64,000 nucleotides of DNA from a bacterium Scap17 (GCA_013376735.1 VINJ01000001.1:2418001-2482000); one strand, 5' to 3'; counted from the stretch's first letter, positions 28,989 to 37,953 are shown. Translations and numbers: made by a program. The notes: generated by a model not told the origin, from the sequence alone.

Positions 28989-29642
28989 TCAGGGGCGCCC
29001 GAACTTGGCTTCGAGTTCTGCCACCTGTTCCGGGGTCAGCCCACGTGGGTTCTTGCCCTGCAGCAACAGGAACAGCTTGGCGGTTTCCTCAAGCTCCTCC
29101 GTGGCATAGACCGCCGCTTCCAGGGTCTTGCCGGCCACCACAGGGCCATGATTGGCCAGCAACACGGCGCAGTGCTTGCCGGCCAGGCCACGCACGGCAT
29201 CGCCCAGCGCGGGGTCGCCCGGCATGTAGTAAGGCACCAGCGGCAGCTTGCCGACCCGCATCACGTAATAGGCCGTCAGCGGAGGAATGCACTCGCAGGG
29301 ATTCACGTCCGGCAGGCAGGACACCGCCACTGAGTGAGTCGAATGCAGGTGGACGATGGCACCCGACTGCGGGCGCTCGTCATACATGGCGCGATGCAGG
29401 AAATGCTCCTTGGTCGGCGCGTCGCCATCGATCAATACGCCCTGGGCATCGAGGCGCGAGATGCGCGCCGGGTCCAGGCGCCCCAGGCAGGCATTGGTCG
29501 GCGTCATCAACCAGCCGCCATCGTCCAGCCGCTGGCTGATGTTGCCGCTGGAGCCCATGGTCAGGCCGCGGTCGAACAGTGACTTGCCGTAGGTGGCGAT
29601 CTGCTCACGCAACACGTTGATATCGTGCTGTGACTGACTCAT
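28989..29642 (-). CDS. otnC: 3-oxo-tetronate 4-phosphate decarboxylase (class II aldolase/adducin family)
   Basis: A 217-residue class II aldolase-fold protein. Metal ligands are in [10 protein letters not shown] (His-x-His) and a later His in [12 protein letters not shown], and [11 protein letters not shown] is the phosphate-binding segment. It decarboxylates 3-oxo-tetronate 4-phosphate to dihydroxyacetone phosphate. Its ATG overlaps the otnK stop as ATGA, so translation is coupled to the kinase. Confidence 0.9.
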   Translation of the reverse strand: MSQSQHDINVLREQIATYGKSLFDRGLTMGSSGNISQRLDDGGWLMTPTNACLGRLDPARISRLDAQGVLIDGDAPTKEHFLHRAMYDERPQSGAIVHLHSTHSVAVSCLPDVNPCECIPPLTAYYVMRVGKLPLVPYYMPGDPALGDAVRGLAGKHCAVLLANHGPVVAGKTLEAAVYATEELEETAKLFLLLQGKNPRGLTPEQVAELEAKFGRP

Positions 29643-30991
29643 GCGTTCTCCTCGCGAGGATTCATGGCATCCAAAACGTCGAATGCCCGGGTAAAGAAGT
29701 CTTCGCCCCCGAAGTTGCCGGACTTGAGTGTCAGCGAGAGCACCGCCTCCGGCTGCGAGGGGCCGGCGGCCGGGTGCGGTGCCTGTGTCCAGGGCACGCC
29801 GGGGTCGATCTGACCGCCGATACGCAGCTCACGGATGTCGAGTGCCGAGACTACCGCGCCGGAGGTCTCTCCCCCCGCCACCAGCAGGCGCCCGACGCCT
29901 TCCGCGACCAGCGTGCTGGCCAGACTGGCCAGGGCGCACTCGATGAGCTCACCGGCCTGCTGGACGCCCAGTGACGCCTGCGCCGCCTTGACGCTCTCCG
30001 GTTCGGCCGAGGCGTAGATCAGAAATGGCTTGGGGTCCGTCGCCGCCAGTTGCTCACGGGCGAAGCCCAGCGCCGCTTCGAAGTGGGCATCGCTTGCGTT
30101 GAGCTTGACGGGGTCCAGCGCGAAGGCAGCATGCTGCTGCGTGAAGTGCGCCACCTGCTTGAGCGTCATGCGAGAACAACTTCCGGACAGCACCATCGCG
30201 GCGCCCTGCGCCGGGGACAGCACCGCCGCATCATCGATCGGCTCAAGCCAGTTCTTGCGGCGGTACTGGGCAGGCAAGGCCTGCGCGAGGCCAGAGCCAC
30301 CGGTGACCAGCGCATGATCGACCAATGACTCGGCCAGCACCTCGAGATCCTGCTCATCGAGGCTGTCACAGACCACATGACGCACGTCTTGATGGGCAAG
30401 CTCGTCCAGACGCTGACGGGCCGCCTGCGCGCCGCGGCGCAGAGTGGCGTGATCGAGCAGCCCCACGCCATGGGGCGTCTGGCGTGACAGCACGCGCACG
30501 ATGTCGGCATCGGTCATCGGGTTGAGGGGGTGATGCTGCATGCCGCTGTCATTGAGCAGGCGGTCACCGACGAACAGATGGCCTTGATAGACACTGCGCC
30601 CGTTGATGGGGAACGCCGGTACGAAGGCCGTCTGCGTGGCGGACAAGGCCTCCAGCAAGGCATCGGCGACCGGCCCGATGTTGCCCTCGGGCGTGGAATC
30701 GAACGTCGAGCAGTACTTGAAGAACAGCTGGCGCGCGCCCTGGGCTTTCAGCCATTCAAGCGCCGCGAGGGATTCTCTGATCGCCTGATCCACCGGGCAA
30801 CTGCGCGACTTGAGCGCGACCACCACGGCGTCGACCTCAGTCAGGTCCAGCCCGTTCGCCGCCCCTTCCTGCAGCGCGTCCTGGGGTACCCCGATCACCT
30901 GCACGGTGCGCATGCCGGCACGTACCAGGTTGTTGGCAAGATCCGTCGCGCCGGTGAAGTCATCGGCGATTCCGCCCAGTACGATCGGCAT
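29639..30991 (-). CDS. otnK: 3-oxo-tetronate kinase (DUF1537 family)
   Basis: A 450-residue four-carbon acid sugar kinase. The N-terminal domain begins GGIADDFTGATDLANNL, the substrate-binding motif of this family, and the C-terminal nucleotide-binding domain has LLVAGGETSGAVVSAL. It phosphorylates 3-oxo-tetronate at O4 with ATP. The ATG at 30991 shares one base with the ltnD stop and has AAGGAG upstream; a GTG one codon earlier is a weaker alternative. The order ltnD-otnK-otnC-otnI matches the published pathway. Confidence 0.92.
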   Translation of the reverse strand: MPIVLGGIADDFTGATDLANNLVRAGMRTVQVIGVPQDALQEGAANGLDLTEVDAVVVALKSRSCPVDQAIRESLAALEWLKAQGARQLFFKYCSTFDSTPEGNIGPVADALLEALSATQTAFVPAFPINGRSVYQGHLFVGDRLLNDSGMQHHPLNPMTDADIVRVLSRQTPHGVGLLDHATLRRGAQAARQRLDELAHQDVRHVVCDSLDEQDLEVLAESLVDHALVTGGSGLAQALPAQYRRKNWLEPIDDAAVLSPAQGAAMVLSGSCSRMTLKQVAHFTQQHAAFALDPVKLNASDAHFEAALGFAREQLAATDPKPFLIYASAEPESVKAAQASLGVQQAGELIECALASLASTLVAEGVGRLLVAGGETSGAVVSALDIRELRIGGQIDPGVPWTQAPHPAAGPSQPEAVLSLTLKSGNFGGEDFFTRAFDVLDAMNPREENA

Positions 30992-31929
30992 CACTGCGCT
31001 CCTTCATCATTTGCGGCCGGCAGGTTGAAGCTGCCGAGACGCTGATAGATCTTGATGACGGCCGAGTCATCCTCGCGCCCGAAGCCTGCCCCACTGGCGG
31101 CGGTGAACTGCTGCAGGGCACTGCCAGCCACCGGCATGGCAAGCTTCAGCTCGCGGCCGGTGCTGTGCACGATATTGAGGTCCTTGACGAAGATGTCGAC
31201 GGCCGACAGCGGCGTGTAATCGCCCTTGAGGATGTGCGGCACACGATTCTCGAACATCCAGGAATTGCCCGCGGAATGGGTGATGACGTCATACAGGGTG
31301 TCGGGGTCGATCCCCATGCTCATGCCCAGCGCCATGGCTTCTGCCGCCGCCGCGATGTGCACGCCAGCGAGATGCTGATTGACCAGCTTGACGCTCGAGC
31401 CCGGTCCGGCGCAGTCGCCCAGCCGATAGACATTGGCCGCCATCGCCTCCAGCACGCGTTCCGCCTTGACGTAAGCCGCTTCACTGCCGGAGGACATCAC
31501 GGACAGCTCACCACTGCGTGCCTTGACGGCGCCGCCGCTGATCGGGGCGTCGAGCAGCTCAAGTTGCATGCCGTTCAGACGGGTTTCGAGATCACGCGCG
31601 AAGCTCGGCGCCACTGTGGCGCACTGGATCACCAGGCTACCCGGCGCGAGTCGCTCGGCCAGGCCGCCCTCACCCTGCTCCCCGAACAGCACCTGCTCGA
31701 CCTGATCGGCATTCACCACGACCAGCACTACCACCTGACACTCGGCCGCCAGTTCCAGCGGCGAGGCAACGGCGCGGCCACCCGCCGCTTCGAAGGCCTG
31801 ACAGGCGGCGGGCGAGATATCACAGCCGATCACGTCCAGGCCTGCTTCCAGCATGGCGCGCGCACTGCCCATTCCCATCGCGCCGAGGCCGACAAGGCCG
31901 ATCACTGGTGAAGTCGTTGCTGCTGTCAT
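30991..31929 (-). CDS. ltnD: L-threonate dehydrogenase
   Basis: A 312-residue member of the 3-hydroxyisobutyrate dehydrogenase family. The NAD motif is IGLVGLGAMGMGSARAM, the substrate motif is DAPISGGAVKARSGEL, and the catalytic Lys lies in GSSVKLVNQHLAG. It oxidises L-threonate to 2-oxo-tetronate. The ATG at 31929 is chosen because the Rossmann strand starts 11 residues later; the frame is open to 32022. It leads the operon, and its promoter overlaps two palindromic operators at 32007-32036. Confidence 0.9.
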   Translation of the reverse strand: MTAATTSPVIGLVGLGAMGMGSARAMLEAGLDVIGCDISPAACQAFEAAGGRAVASPLELAAECQVVVLVVVNADQVEQVLFGEQGEGGLAERLAPGSLVIQCATVAPSFARDLETRLNGMQLELLDAPISGGAVKARSGELSVMSSGSEAAYVKAERVLEAMAANVYRLGDCAGPGSSVKLVNQHLAGVHIAAAAEAMALGMSMGIDPDTLYDVITHSAGNSWMFENRVPHILKGDYTPLSAVDIFVKDLNIVHSTGRELKLAMPVAGSALQQFTAASGAGFGREDDSAVIKIYQRLGSFNLPAANDEGAQ

Positions 31930-32006
31930 CTCGCATCTCCCGCGGAAGCTGTTGCAAGTGATGATCAAGGCGACCTCATGCGGCACACCGATCAGCACTT
32001 CACTGA

Positions 32007-32036
32007 ATGTTAGCGCTACCATGTTAGCGCTAACAT
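32007..32036. promoter_or_regulatory. Two abutting LacI/GntR-type operators
   Basis: ATGTTAGCGCTAACAT at 32021-32036 is a perfect 16-bp palindrome, and ATGTTAGCGCTACCAT at 32007-32022 is the same with one mismatched pair. The copies share two bases. They lie between ltnD and the divergent LacI-family gene, 78 bases from the ltnD ATG, and resemble the GntR/IdnR gluconate operator class. Confidence 0.85.
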
Positions 32037-32091
32037 CATTAATAGATTAGGCTCCAAGCCACGACAAGCGGCAAATGAGAAAACGCGACAT

Positions 32092-33129
32092 ATGTCTAAT
32101 CCACCATCATCTCCCCGCCGCAGCCGCAAGGGTGCCATGCAGCCGACCCTGAATGACGTGGCCCGGGAAGCCGGGGTCTCCTCGATCACCGTCTCGCGCT
32201 ACTTCAATAGCCCCGACAGCGTGCGCGAAGCGACACGCGTCAAGGTCGAAGCGGCCATCGAGAAGGTCGGCTACGTGCGCAACATGATTGCCGGCAGCCT
32301 GGCCTCGGCCTCCAGTCGCGTGATTCCAGTGATCGTGCCCTCATTGTCCAACGTGGTGTTCATCGACGTGATCAAGGGCCTGCAGGAGGAGTTCGAGGCA
32401 CACGGCTATCAGCTGCTGCTGGGCAAGACGGATTACGATCTGGCTCGGGAAACCCAGCTGATCCGTACCTTTCTGGGCTGGTCGGCTGCGGGCCTGGTGG
32501 TGACGGGGCTGCGCCATGACGATGCGACGCGCCAGATACTGGAGAACTGGAATCAGCCGATCGTGGAAATCATGGAGCTGGGGGAAGGGTTGGATCTGAA
32601 CGTGGGGATGGATCATATCGCTGCCGGACGCGCCATGACCGAGCACCTGCTGGCACGCGGGTACCGCTCGATCCACTTCGCCGGTGCCGAGCTTGATCGC
32701 GACTATCGCGCGGCGATGCGCTATGCCGGGCATCGTGAGGCGCTGGCGGCGGCCGGCATCGAGGAGGCCCCCTTGCTCGATCTGCCCGTACGTCAACAGA
32801 TGACCAGCGGTGCTCAGGCGCTTGAGCGTATCAAAGCGACATTCCCTGACTGCGACGCCATCCACTTCGCCAACGATGACATGGCCTGTGGCGCCATCCT
32901 CGCCGCCGCGCGGCTTGGGGTGCATATCCCGGACGACATCGCCATCGCCGGCTTCAATGGCCTGCCGATCGGAGAGCATGTCACGCCGCGCCTCACCACC
33001 ATCGTCTCACCGCGGGAGCAGATCGGCCGCATGGCAGCGCGCAAGCTGCTGGCGCGCATCAATGGCGAACCCGTCGGAGAACTGAGCCACGACCTGGGAT
33101 TCACGCTGCGGGTCGGTGGCAGTACCTGA
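32092..33129 (+). CDS. LacI-family repressor of the acid-sugar operon (GntR-like)
   Basis: A 345-residue LacI-family protein. The HTH is TLNDVAREAGVSSITVSRYFN after a basic N-terminus of about 18 residues. The sensor domain has VIPVIVPSLSNVVFIDVIKG and ends DLGFTLRVGGST, close to the gluconate repressor GntR of E. coli. It is divergent from ltnD and its likely operators lie just upstream, so it should repress ltnD-otnKCI until an acid sugar or its phosphate binds. The start at 32092 has a weak ribosome site; the ATG at 32137 is possible and keeps the HTH. Confidence 0.88.
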   Translation: MSNPPSSPRRSRKGAMQPTLNDVAREAGVSSITVSRYFNSPDSVREATRVKVEAAIEKVGYVRNMIAGSLASASSRVIPVIVPSLSNVVFIDVIKGLQEEFEAHGYQLLLGKTDYDLARETQLIRTFLGWSAAGLVVTGLRHDDATRQILENWNQPIVEIMELGEGLDLNVGMDHIAAGRAMTEHLLARGYRSIHFAGAELDRDYRAAMRYAGHREALAAAGIEEAPLLDLPVRQQMTSGAQALERIKATFPDCDAIHFANDDMACGAILAAARLGVHIPDDIAIAGFNGLPIGEHVTPRLTTIVSPREQIGRMAARKLLARINGEPVGELSHDLGFTLRVGGST

Positions 33130-33410
33130 GACCGCGAAGCCTCCTCAAGGCGCAGCTCGATAGGCTCAGGCGCGCAGCGTCTAACCGATGCATTCGCGTC
33201 CATCAGGGTGGGTTGGCGCCCGGCCTGAGCAAAGTTGACGTAAAACGCAAAGTATCTGGCGTCTTCTGATCATCTCGCAGCTCTCAACTTCACGACACTG
33301 TGTTCAACAAAGGCGCAGAGGCGATGCGACCGGGACGTGCAGGTCGACGTCTGGTGACATGGCCGCTGCGACTTACCGCAGACAAGTGTTCTGACACGTG
33401 AGGCCCGACG

Positions 33411-34346
33411 ATGAATCGCAAGACTATCCTGACATGCGCCATCACTGGCGCGGGTGATACCGCCAGCAAGAACCCGAATGTTCCGGTGACGCCGAAGCAG
33501 ATCGCCGATGACTGCATCGCGGCCGCCAAGGCCGGTGCCAGCGTGGCTCACATTCACGTGCGTGATCCGGAGACCGGCGGCATCAGCCACTCCACCGAGC
33601 ACTTCCGTGAAGTCATGGACCGTGTGCGTTCCGCCGACACCGACATCGTCATGAACATCACTGCAGGTGGCGGCGGCGACTGGATTCCGGACGTCAACGA
33701 CCCGACTCGCGGTGGCCCGGGCACCGACATCCAGACCCCGGCCGAGCGTCACGCGCCGATCCAGGAACTGCTGCCGGAACTGTGCACCCTGGACTGCGGC
33801 AGCCTGAACTTCGGCGACATGGTCTACATCAACACCGCTGACTGGCTGCGCGAGCACGCTCGTCTGGTGCAGGCCGCTGGCGTCAAGCCGGAGCTCGAGT
33901 GCTTCGATCTGGGCCACGTCTGGTTCGCCCGTCAGCTGCAGCAGGAAGGTCTGCTCGACGACGACCTGCTCTTCCAGCTGTGCCTTGGCATCCCGTGGGG
34001 CGCGGAAGCCGACACCGAAACCATGCTGACCATGAAGAACAAGCTGCCGACCAACTCCAACTGGGCTGCCTTCGGCATCGGCCGCATGCAGATGCCGATG
34101 GTCGCACAGGCCGTGCTGCTGGGCGGTCACGCTCGCGTCGGTCTCGAAGACAACCTCTATCTGTCCAAGGGTGTGATGGCGACCAACGCGCAGCTGGTCG
34201 AGAAGTCCTCCGGCATCATCGAGAACCTGGGTTCCAGCGTGATGACCCCGGCCGAGACGCGTGAATTCCTCAAGCTGCGTGATCCGTCCACCGGCAAGAC
34301 CGCTGGCGATATCGCCGCACTCGAAACCGCTGGAGGTGTCGCATGA
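33411..34346 (+). CDS. cdhC: Dehydrocarnitine cleavage enzyme (BKACE/DUF849 family)
   Basis: A 311-residue beta-keto acid cleavage enzyme. It starts with ILTCAITGAGDTASKNPNVP, has the metal-binding VAHIHVRDPETGG, and GAEADTETMLTMKNKLP and HARVGLEDNLYLSKGV near the end. Adjacent carnitine dehydrogenase identifies the substrate class: 3-dehydrocarnitine plus acetyl-CoA gives betainyl-CoA and acetoacetate. GAGG precedes the ATG at 33411. The next gene overlaps its stop as ATGA. The 281-base spacer from the LacI gene holds its promoter; I could not find a convincing CdhR site there. Confidence 0.9.
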   Translation: MNRKTILTCAITGAGDTASKNPNVPVTPKQIADDCIAAAKAGASVAHIHVRDPETGGISHSTEHFREVMDRVRSADTDIVMNITAGGGGDWIPDVNDPTRGGPGTDIQTPAERHAPIQELLPELCTLDCGSLNFGDMVYINTADWLREHARLVQAAGVKPELECFDLGHVWFARQLQQEGLLDDDLLFQLCLGIPWGAEADTETMLTMKNKLPTNSNWAAFGIGRMQMPMVAQAVLLGGHARVGLEDNLYLSKGVMATNAQLVEKSSGIIENLGSSVMTPAETREFLKLRDPSTGKTAGDIAALETAGGVA

Positions 34347-35296
34347 GCCAGTTGTCTGTCGTAGGAACCGGTGTCATCGGCAATGGCTGGATCTCTCGTG
34401 CGCTGGCCAATGGCTGGGATGTGGTCGCCTTTGACCCGGCGCCGGACGCCGAAGCCCGTACTCGCGCCTTCGTCGCGAATGCCTGGCATGCACTGGAAAA
34501 GGATGGCCTGGCAGAGGGTGCCTCCGTCGAGCGTCTGCGCTTCGCCGCGACCCTCGAGGAAGCCGTGATCGGCGCCGATCTGATCCAGGAGAACGTGCCG
34601 GAGCGCCTGCCGCTCAAGCAGGAAATCCTCAGCGCCATTGATGCCGCTGCCGAAGAGCACGTCGTGATCGGCTCTTCCACCTCCGGCTTCAAGCCGACCG
34701 ATCTGCAGCAGGACTGCAAGAAGGCACCGGGCCGCGTCATCGTCGCTCACCCCTTCAACCCGGTCTATCTGCTGCCGCTGGTCGAGCTGGTCGGTGGCGA
34801 GCACACCTCACCGTCACTGCTGGAAGGCGCTCGCGATGACTACCAGCAGCTGGCGATGCGTCCGCTGATCGTGCGTCGCGAGATCGAAGGTCACATCGCT
34901 GACCGCCTGATGGAAGCGCTGTGGCGGGAGGCCCTGCACCTGGTCAACGACGGCGTCGCCACCACCGAAGAGATCGACGCGGCTGTCGTCTATGGCTGTG
35001 GTCTGCGCTGGTCGCTGATGGGCACCTTCCTGACCTTCCACCTCGCGGGTGGCGAGCAGGGCATGCGTCACATGCTCGAACAGTTCGGCCCGGCCCTGAA
35101 ACTGCCGTGGACCAAACTCGAAGCACCGGAACTGACCGACGAGCTGATCGACAAGGTCGTGGAAGGCTGCGAATACCAGGCAGCAGGCCGCCCGGTCGCC
35201 GAGCTGGACCGCCGCCGCGATGACTTCCTGGTCGAGCTCTTGAGCCTGACCCGCAAGTACTGGCCGGAAGCCGAAGGCCTCGAGGGGCGTATCTGA
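34343..35296 (+). CDS. cdhA: L-carnitine 3-dehydrogenase
   Basis: A 317-residue 3-hydroxyacyl-CoA dehydrogenase-like enzyme. The NAD motif is VVGTGVIGNGWISRAL, then GADLIQENVPERLPLK, SSTSGFKPTDLQ and AHPFNPVYLLPLVELV, all typical of carnitine dehydrogenase. It oxidises L-carnitine to 3-dehydrocarnitine with NAD+. It overlaps both neighbours (ATGA at its start; its stop shares a base with the cdhB ATG), so cdhC-cdhA-cdhB is one translationally coupled unit. Confidence 0.93.
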   Translation: MSQLSVVGTGVIGNGWISRALANGWDVVAFDPAPDAEARTRAFVANAWHALEKDGLAEGASVERLRFAATLEEAVIGADLIQENVPERLPLKQEILSAIDAAAEEHVVIGSSTSGFKPTDLQQDCKKAPGRVIVAHPFNPVYLLPLVELVGGEHTSPSLLEGARDDYQQLAMRPLIVRREIEGHIADRLMEALWREALHLVNDGVATTEEIDAAVVYGCGLRWSLMGTFLTFHLAGGEQGMRHMLEQFGPALKLPWTKLEAPELTDELIDKVVEGCEYQAAGRPVAELDRRRDDFLVELLSLTRKYWPEAEGLEGRI

Positions 35297-35763
35297 TGGA
35301 CCTGCTCGAGATCACGGTGCCGCATGAGTGGGTCGACTATAACGGCCACATGAACGATGCCGAGTACGCGCGCGCCTTCTCGATGGCGGTCGAGGCGCTG
35401 ATGGAGCACGTGGGCCTGGGGGAGGAAGGTCGCAAGGAGCACGATCTGACCATCTACACCCTGGAGACGCACCTGTGCTATCTGGCGGAAGCGCACGAGG
35501 GCCAGATGCTCAAGGTCAAGGTGCTGCTGCTGGACCATGACGCCAAGCGCCAGCACGTGCTGTTCACCCTGACCGATGCCGATGGCGGCGAGATCGCCAC
35601 CAGCGAGCAGATGTTGATGGCGATGAGCATCAGTGGCGGTCGTCCCACCCCCTGCCCAGAAGCGGTCGCGGAGCGCATTGCCGCCCTGCCCCAGTCGGCA
35701 GACAGCGATGACTGGCCCAAGGCGGCCGGTCGTCGTATCGCCATCCGCCGCAAGACGGCCTGA
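35296..35763 (+). CDS. cdhB: Betainyl-CoA thioesterase (hot-dog fold)
   Basis: A 155-residue 4-hydroxybenzoyl-CoA thioesterase-type hot-dog protein. EWVDYNGHMNDAEYARAF carries the family Asp/His region. Co-transcription with cdhC and cdhA points to hydrolysis of betainyl-CoA to glycine betaine and CoA, the last step of the pathway. In some bacteria this domain is fused to CdhA; here it is separate. A terminator hairpin follows at 35824. Confidence 0.88.
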   Translation: MDLLEITVPHEWVDYNGHMNDAEYARAFSMAVEALMEHVGLGEEGRKEHDLTIYTLETHLCYLAEAHEGQMLKVKVLLLDHDAKRQHVLFTLTDADGGEIATSEQMLMAMSISGGRPTPCPEAVAERIAALPQSADSDDWPKAAGRRIAIRRKTA

Positions 35764-35823
35764 GACATGTGACAATCGGTGTCCGATTCGGATAACAAGT
35801 CGCTGATTCAGCGTCGAAACCCG

Positions 35824-35849
35824 CACCCTGCCAGTCTTCTGGCGGGGTG
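35824..35849 (+). terminator. Terminator after cdhB
   Basis: An 11-bp stem CACCCTGCCAG / CTGGCGGGGTG (one G-T pair) with loop TCTT, followed by TTATTGTCTT. It lies between cdhB and the esterase gene, so the esterase may be transcribed by readthrough or from its own promoter. A second dyad, AATCGG-TGT-CCGATT, is at 35774-35788. Confidence 0.75.
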
Positions 35850-35883
35850 TTATTGTCTTGGGACACCCGCCGAGAGCCGATTC

Positions 35884-36930
35884 ATGACCATGACGCCTTC
35901 CCCCATCACCTGTCGTACCTTCATCAATGACTTCGCACGTGGCATGGATGAAATGGTAGAGATGCCGCTGGCAGACGCCCGCAAGCGCTATGAACAACTG
36001 TGCCAGCAACTTGGTGCGCCACTCGCGGAGGGCATCACGTCTCATGAAAATCATGTCGAGGTCGCCGGCCGCGCGACGCCGCTGCGCCTGCGCCACTTCA
36101 TCCCGGAGGTGGCACGCAAGGCGGATGGCAACCTGCCGGCACCGGTAGTGTTTCTGCACGGCGGGGCCTGGCAGATAGGCTCGCCGGAGAGCCATCAGGG
36201 CATCGCCTCCAGTCTGGCCGCCCAGCTGGGGCGTGAAGTGGTCAGTGTCGATTATCGCCTGCTGCCAGAAGCCAGCTATCGTGACGCACTGGCGGATTGT
36301 CTGGCGACCATCGAGCACCTCTCCGCCACTGTCGAACCGGTGGCCATCGTCGGTGACAGCGCCGGCGCTCGACTGGCGATGGATGTGGCGCGCCGACTCG
36401 ATACCGAGATGCCCAACATCGGCCTGCAGGGCACGCGCATGCAAAGCCTCGGCACCCACGGCGCGGAAATGGAGAAGGCCCACCATCAGGAGAATCCGCC
36501 CCCCGAGAAGCCCACACGCTATGTGCTGGGGCTGATCTACCCGCCGATGGACCCGGTCTTCGTGCTGGCTAAAGAAAATGAGTTCGCGCTTGGCTCGGAC
36601 GCCCCGCTGCTTGGCCGTGAGGAAGTGGTCAGCATGTGGCTGACCGTCGCCGAAGGCGACCGCTCTGCCAGCTACTCGCCCTCGCCGGCCCATTCCCAGC
36701 AGCCGCCGGCACGCCAGATCGAAGTGCTGGCCGCCGAGCATGATCCGCTGACCCAACCGCTGGAAGCAGCGTTGGATGTCTGGCGCTGGCGCGGTGCCGA
36801 TGTCGGTTATCGCTGCGCACGCGGCATGGTGCATGCCGCACTACATGCGCATCACGCGCTCCCCGAGATGCAGCACGCCTGGCGGGCCTTCTGTGAAGCC
36901 CTCGATCGACGCCTGTGCGACCTGGACTGA
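35884..36930 (+). CDS. Alpha/beta hydrolase (HSL-type esterase), possible acylcarnitine hydrolase
   Basis: A 348-residue alpha/beta hydrolase of the hormone-sensitive lipase branch. The oxyanion motif is FLHGGAWQIGSPE, the nucleophile motif is GDSAGARLAMD, the acid probably lies in AAEHDPLTQP and the His in GMVHAALHAHH. An insertion of about 40 residues follows the nucleophile helix. Its location after cdhCAB recalls the short-chain acylcarnitine hydrolase HocS next to the cdh genes in Pseudomonas aeruginosa, but this is inferred from position. The ATG at 35884 is chosen over 35779 because the longer frame runs through the terminator. Confidence 0.82.
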   Translation: MTMTPSPITCRTFINDFARGMDEMVEMPLADARKRYEQLCQQLGAPLAEGITSHENHVEVAGRATPLRLRHFIPEVARKADGNLPAPVVFLHGGAWQIGSPESHQGIASSLAAQLGREVVSVDYRLLPEASYRDALADCLATIEHLSATVEPVAIVGDSAGARLAMDVARRLDTEMPNIGLQGTRMQSLGTHGAEMEKAHHQENPPPEKPTRYVLGLIYPPMDPVFVLAKENEFALGSDAPLLGREEVVSMWLTVAEGDRSASYSPSPAHSQQPPARQIEVLAAEHDPLTQPLEAALDVWRWRGADVGYRCARGMVHAALHAHHALPEMQHAWRAFCEALDRRLCDLD

Positions 36931-36964
36931 CGCAGACTTCCCGCGCACATATGGATACCCAGCT

Positions 36965-37007
36965 ACGCAAACGCCCAGCCGAGAGCACCGTGACTGGGCG
37001 TTTGCGT
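36965..37007. terminator. Bidirectional hairpin between convergent genes
   Basis: A perfect 14-bp stem ACGCAAACGCCCAG / CTGGGCGTTTGCGT with a 15-base loop. It lies between the stops of the esterase gene and the convergent membrane protein gene. No long U-tract. Confidence 0.7.
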
Positions 37008-37029
37008 GACAGGCGGCAACGTTCGAGCC

Positions 37030-37953
37030 TCAAGTCGTCGCTTCCGTTCTCAGACTGGCCGCTGACATGAAGCGCAGCTCGATGGCGACCGGGCACTGAC
37101 GGATGCGCTGATGCCACTCTTGCTCCAGCCGCTCCCGCGTCATGCCCTGAGACGAATCATCCGTCAGCACGACCACGACGATCAATCTGAAATTGGCCTC
37201 CAGGATGCGGTCCACCAACAGCGCTTCGTAGAGCAGACTTTGCAGCACCGTCTGCGCTCTGGCGTAGTGCTTGAGCACCTTCACTTCAATGAACGTGAAG
37301 GGAGCACCATCCCCCTCGAGCAGTGCATCAAAGCAGGCATCGGTCTCGCCGACACGCACATGCCGCGTCATCGCGCCGCTCGTACTACCGCCACCACCCG
37401 CCGTGGAGGACTCCTGCATCTGACGCAGCACCGCATCCTTCAGCCGGGTCACCTGCTGGCGATGATGATCCAGATGCTCGGCACGCGATAACGGCGCCTT
37501 CTCGTCGGTGCCGCCCTGAGGGCTCAACAGCTGCGCAACATCGGCATCGTCGACGGCCTGACCGCTATCCTCATCTGCGGCTGATACCTGAGCCTCGGCC
37601 TCTACTCCGCCCTGCTGCCAATCACTCTCCCCCAGCGACGCCTGCACCTCGCGAGTCAGACGCTGCTCCTGCTCAGCTGGCGATAGCGTGCGCATGAAGG
37701 AGCGGTCCTTGTCGTAATCCCCCGGCGCATACAACTTGCCGTGATGATGCGTCACGAGTCGATAGAACACCGCCAGCACCAGCAGCGGAAACACCACGAT
37801 GAAACCGATCAGCGGCCAACGCTCCGCCACCGTCAGCATCTCGGCCGCCGAATTCAGCAACAGACTCGCGAAGCCATAGATCAACGAGATGAACAACGCG
37901 ATGATCCCCAGCGGGTTTCGCGCCAACTGCCGGGCATATTTCACGAACTGCAT
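37030..37953 (-). CDS. Membrane-anchored protein with putative PD-(D/E)XK nuclease-like domain
   Basis: A 307-residue protein of no family I can name. Two membrane helices lie at residues 13-33 and 48-66. An acidic, disordered-looking linker (about 90-165) follows, then a soluble domain from about 195. There Asp209 in CFDALLEGDG, followed by Glu223-x-Lys225 in FTFIEVKVL, fits the PD-(D/E)XK core with its usual strand order; RLIVVVVLTDDS may be the next strand. This would make it a membrane-tethered nuclease-like or non-catalytic DNA/RNA-binding protein. The start is backed by a basic N-terminal MQFVKYARQLARNP. Confidence 0.75.
   Translation of the reverse strand: MQFVKYARQLARNPLGIIALFISLIYGFASLLLNSAAEMLTVAERWPLIGFIVVFPLLVLAVFYRLVTHHHGKLYAPGDYDKDRSFMRTLSPAEQEQRLTREVQASLGESDWQQGGVEAEAQVSAADEDSGQAVDDADVAQLLSPQGGTDEKAPLSRAEHLDHHRQQVTRLKDAVLRQMQESSTAGGGGSTSGAMTRHVRVGETDACFDALLEGDGAPFTFIEVKVLKHYARAQTVLQSLLYEALLVDRILEANFRLIVVVVLTDDSSQGMTRERLEQEWHQRIRQCPVAIELRFMSAASLRTEATT

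Noticed and set aside
33130-33410. CdhR binding site before cdhC
   Set aside because: A loose GACG...CGTC dyad near 33238-33264 is present, but it does not match a site I can state with confidence.
35068-36834. 588-residue minus-strand open frame opposite cdhA-cdhB and the esterase
   Set aside because: It crosses three well-supported plus-strand genes and has no recognisable domain.
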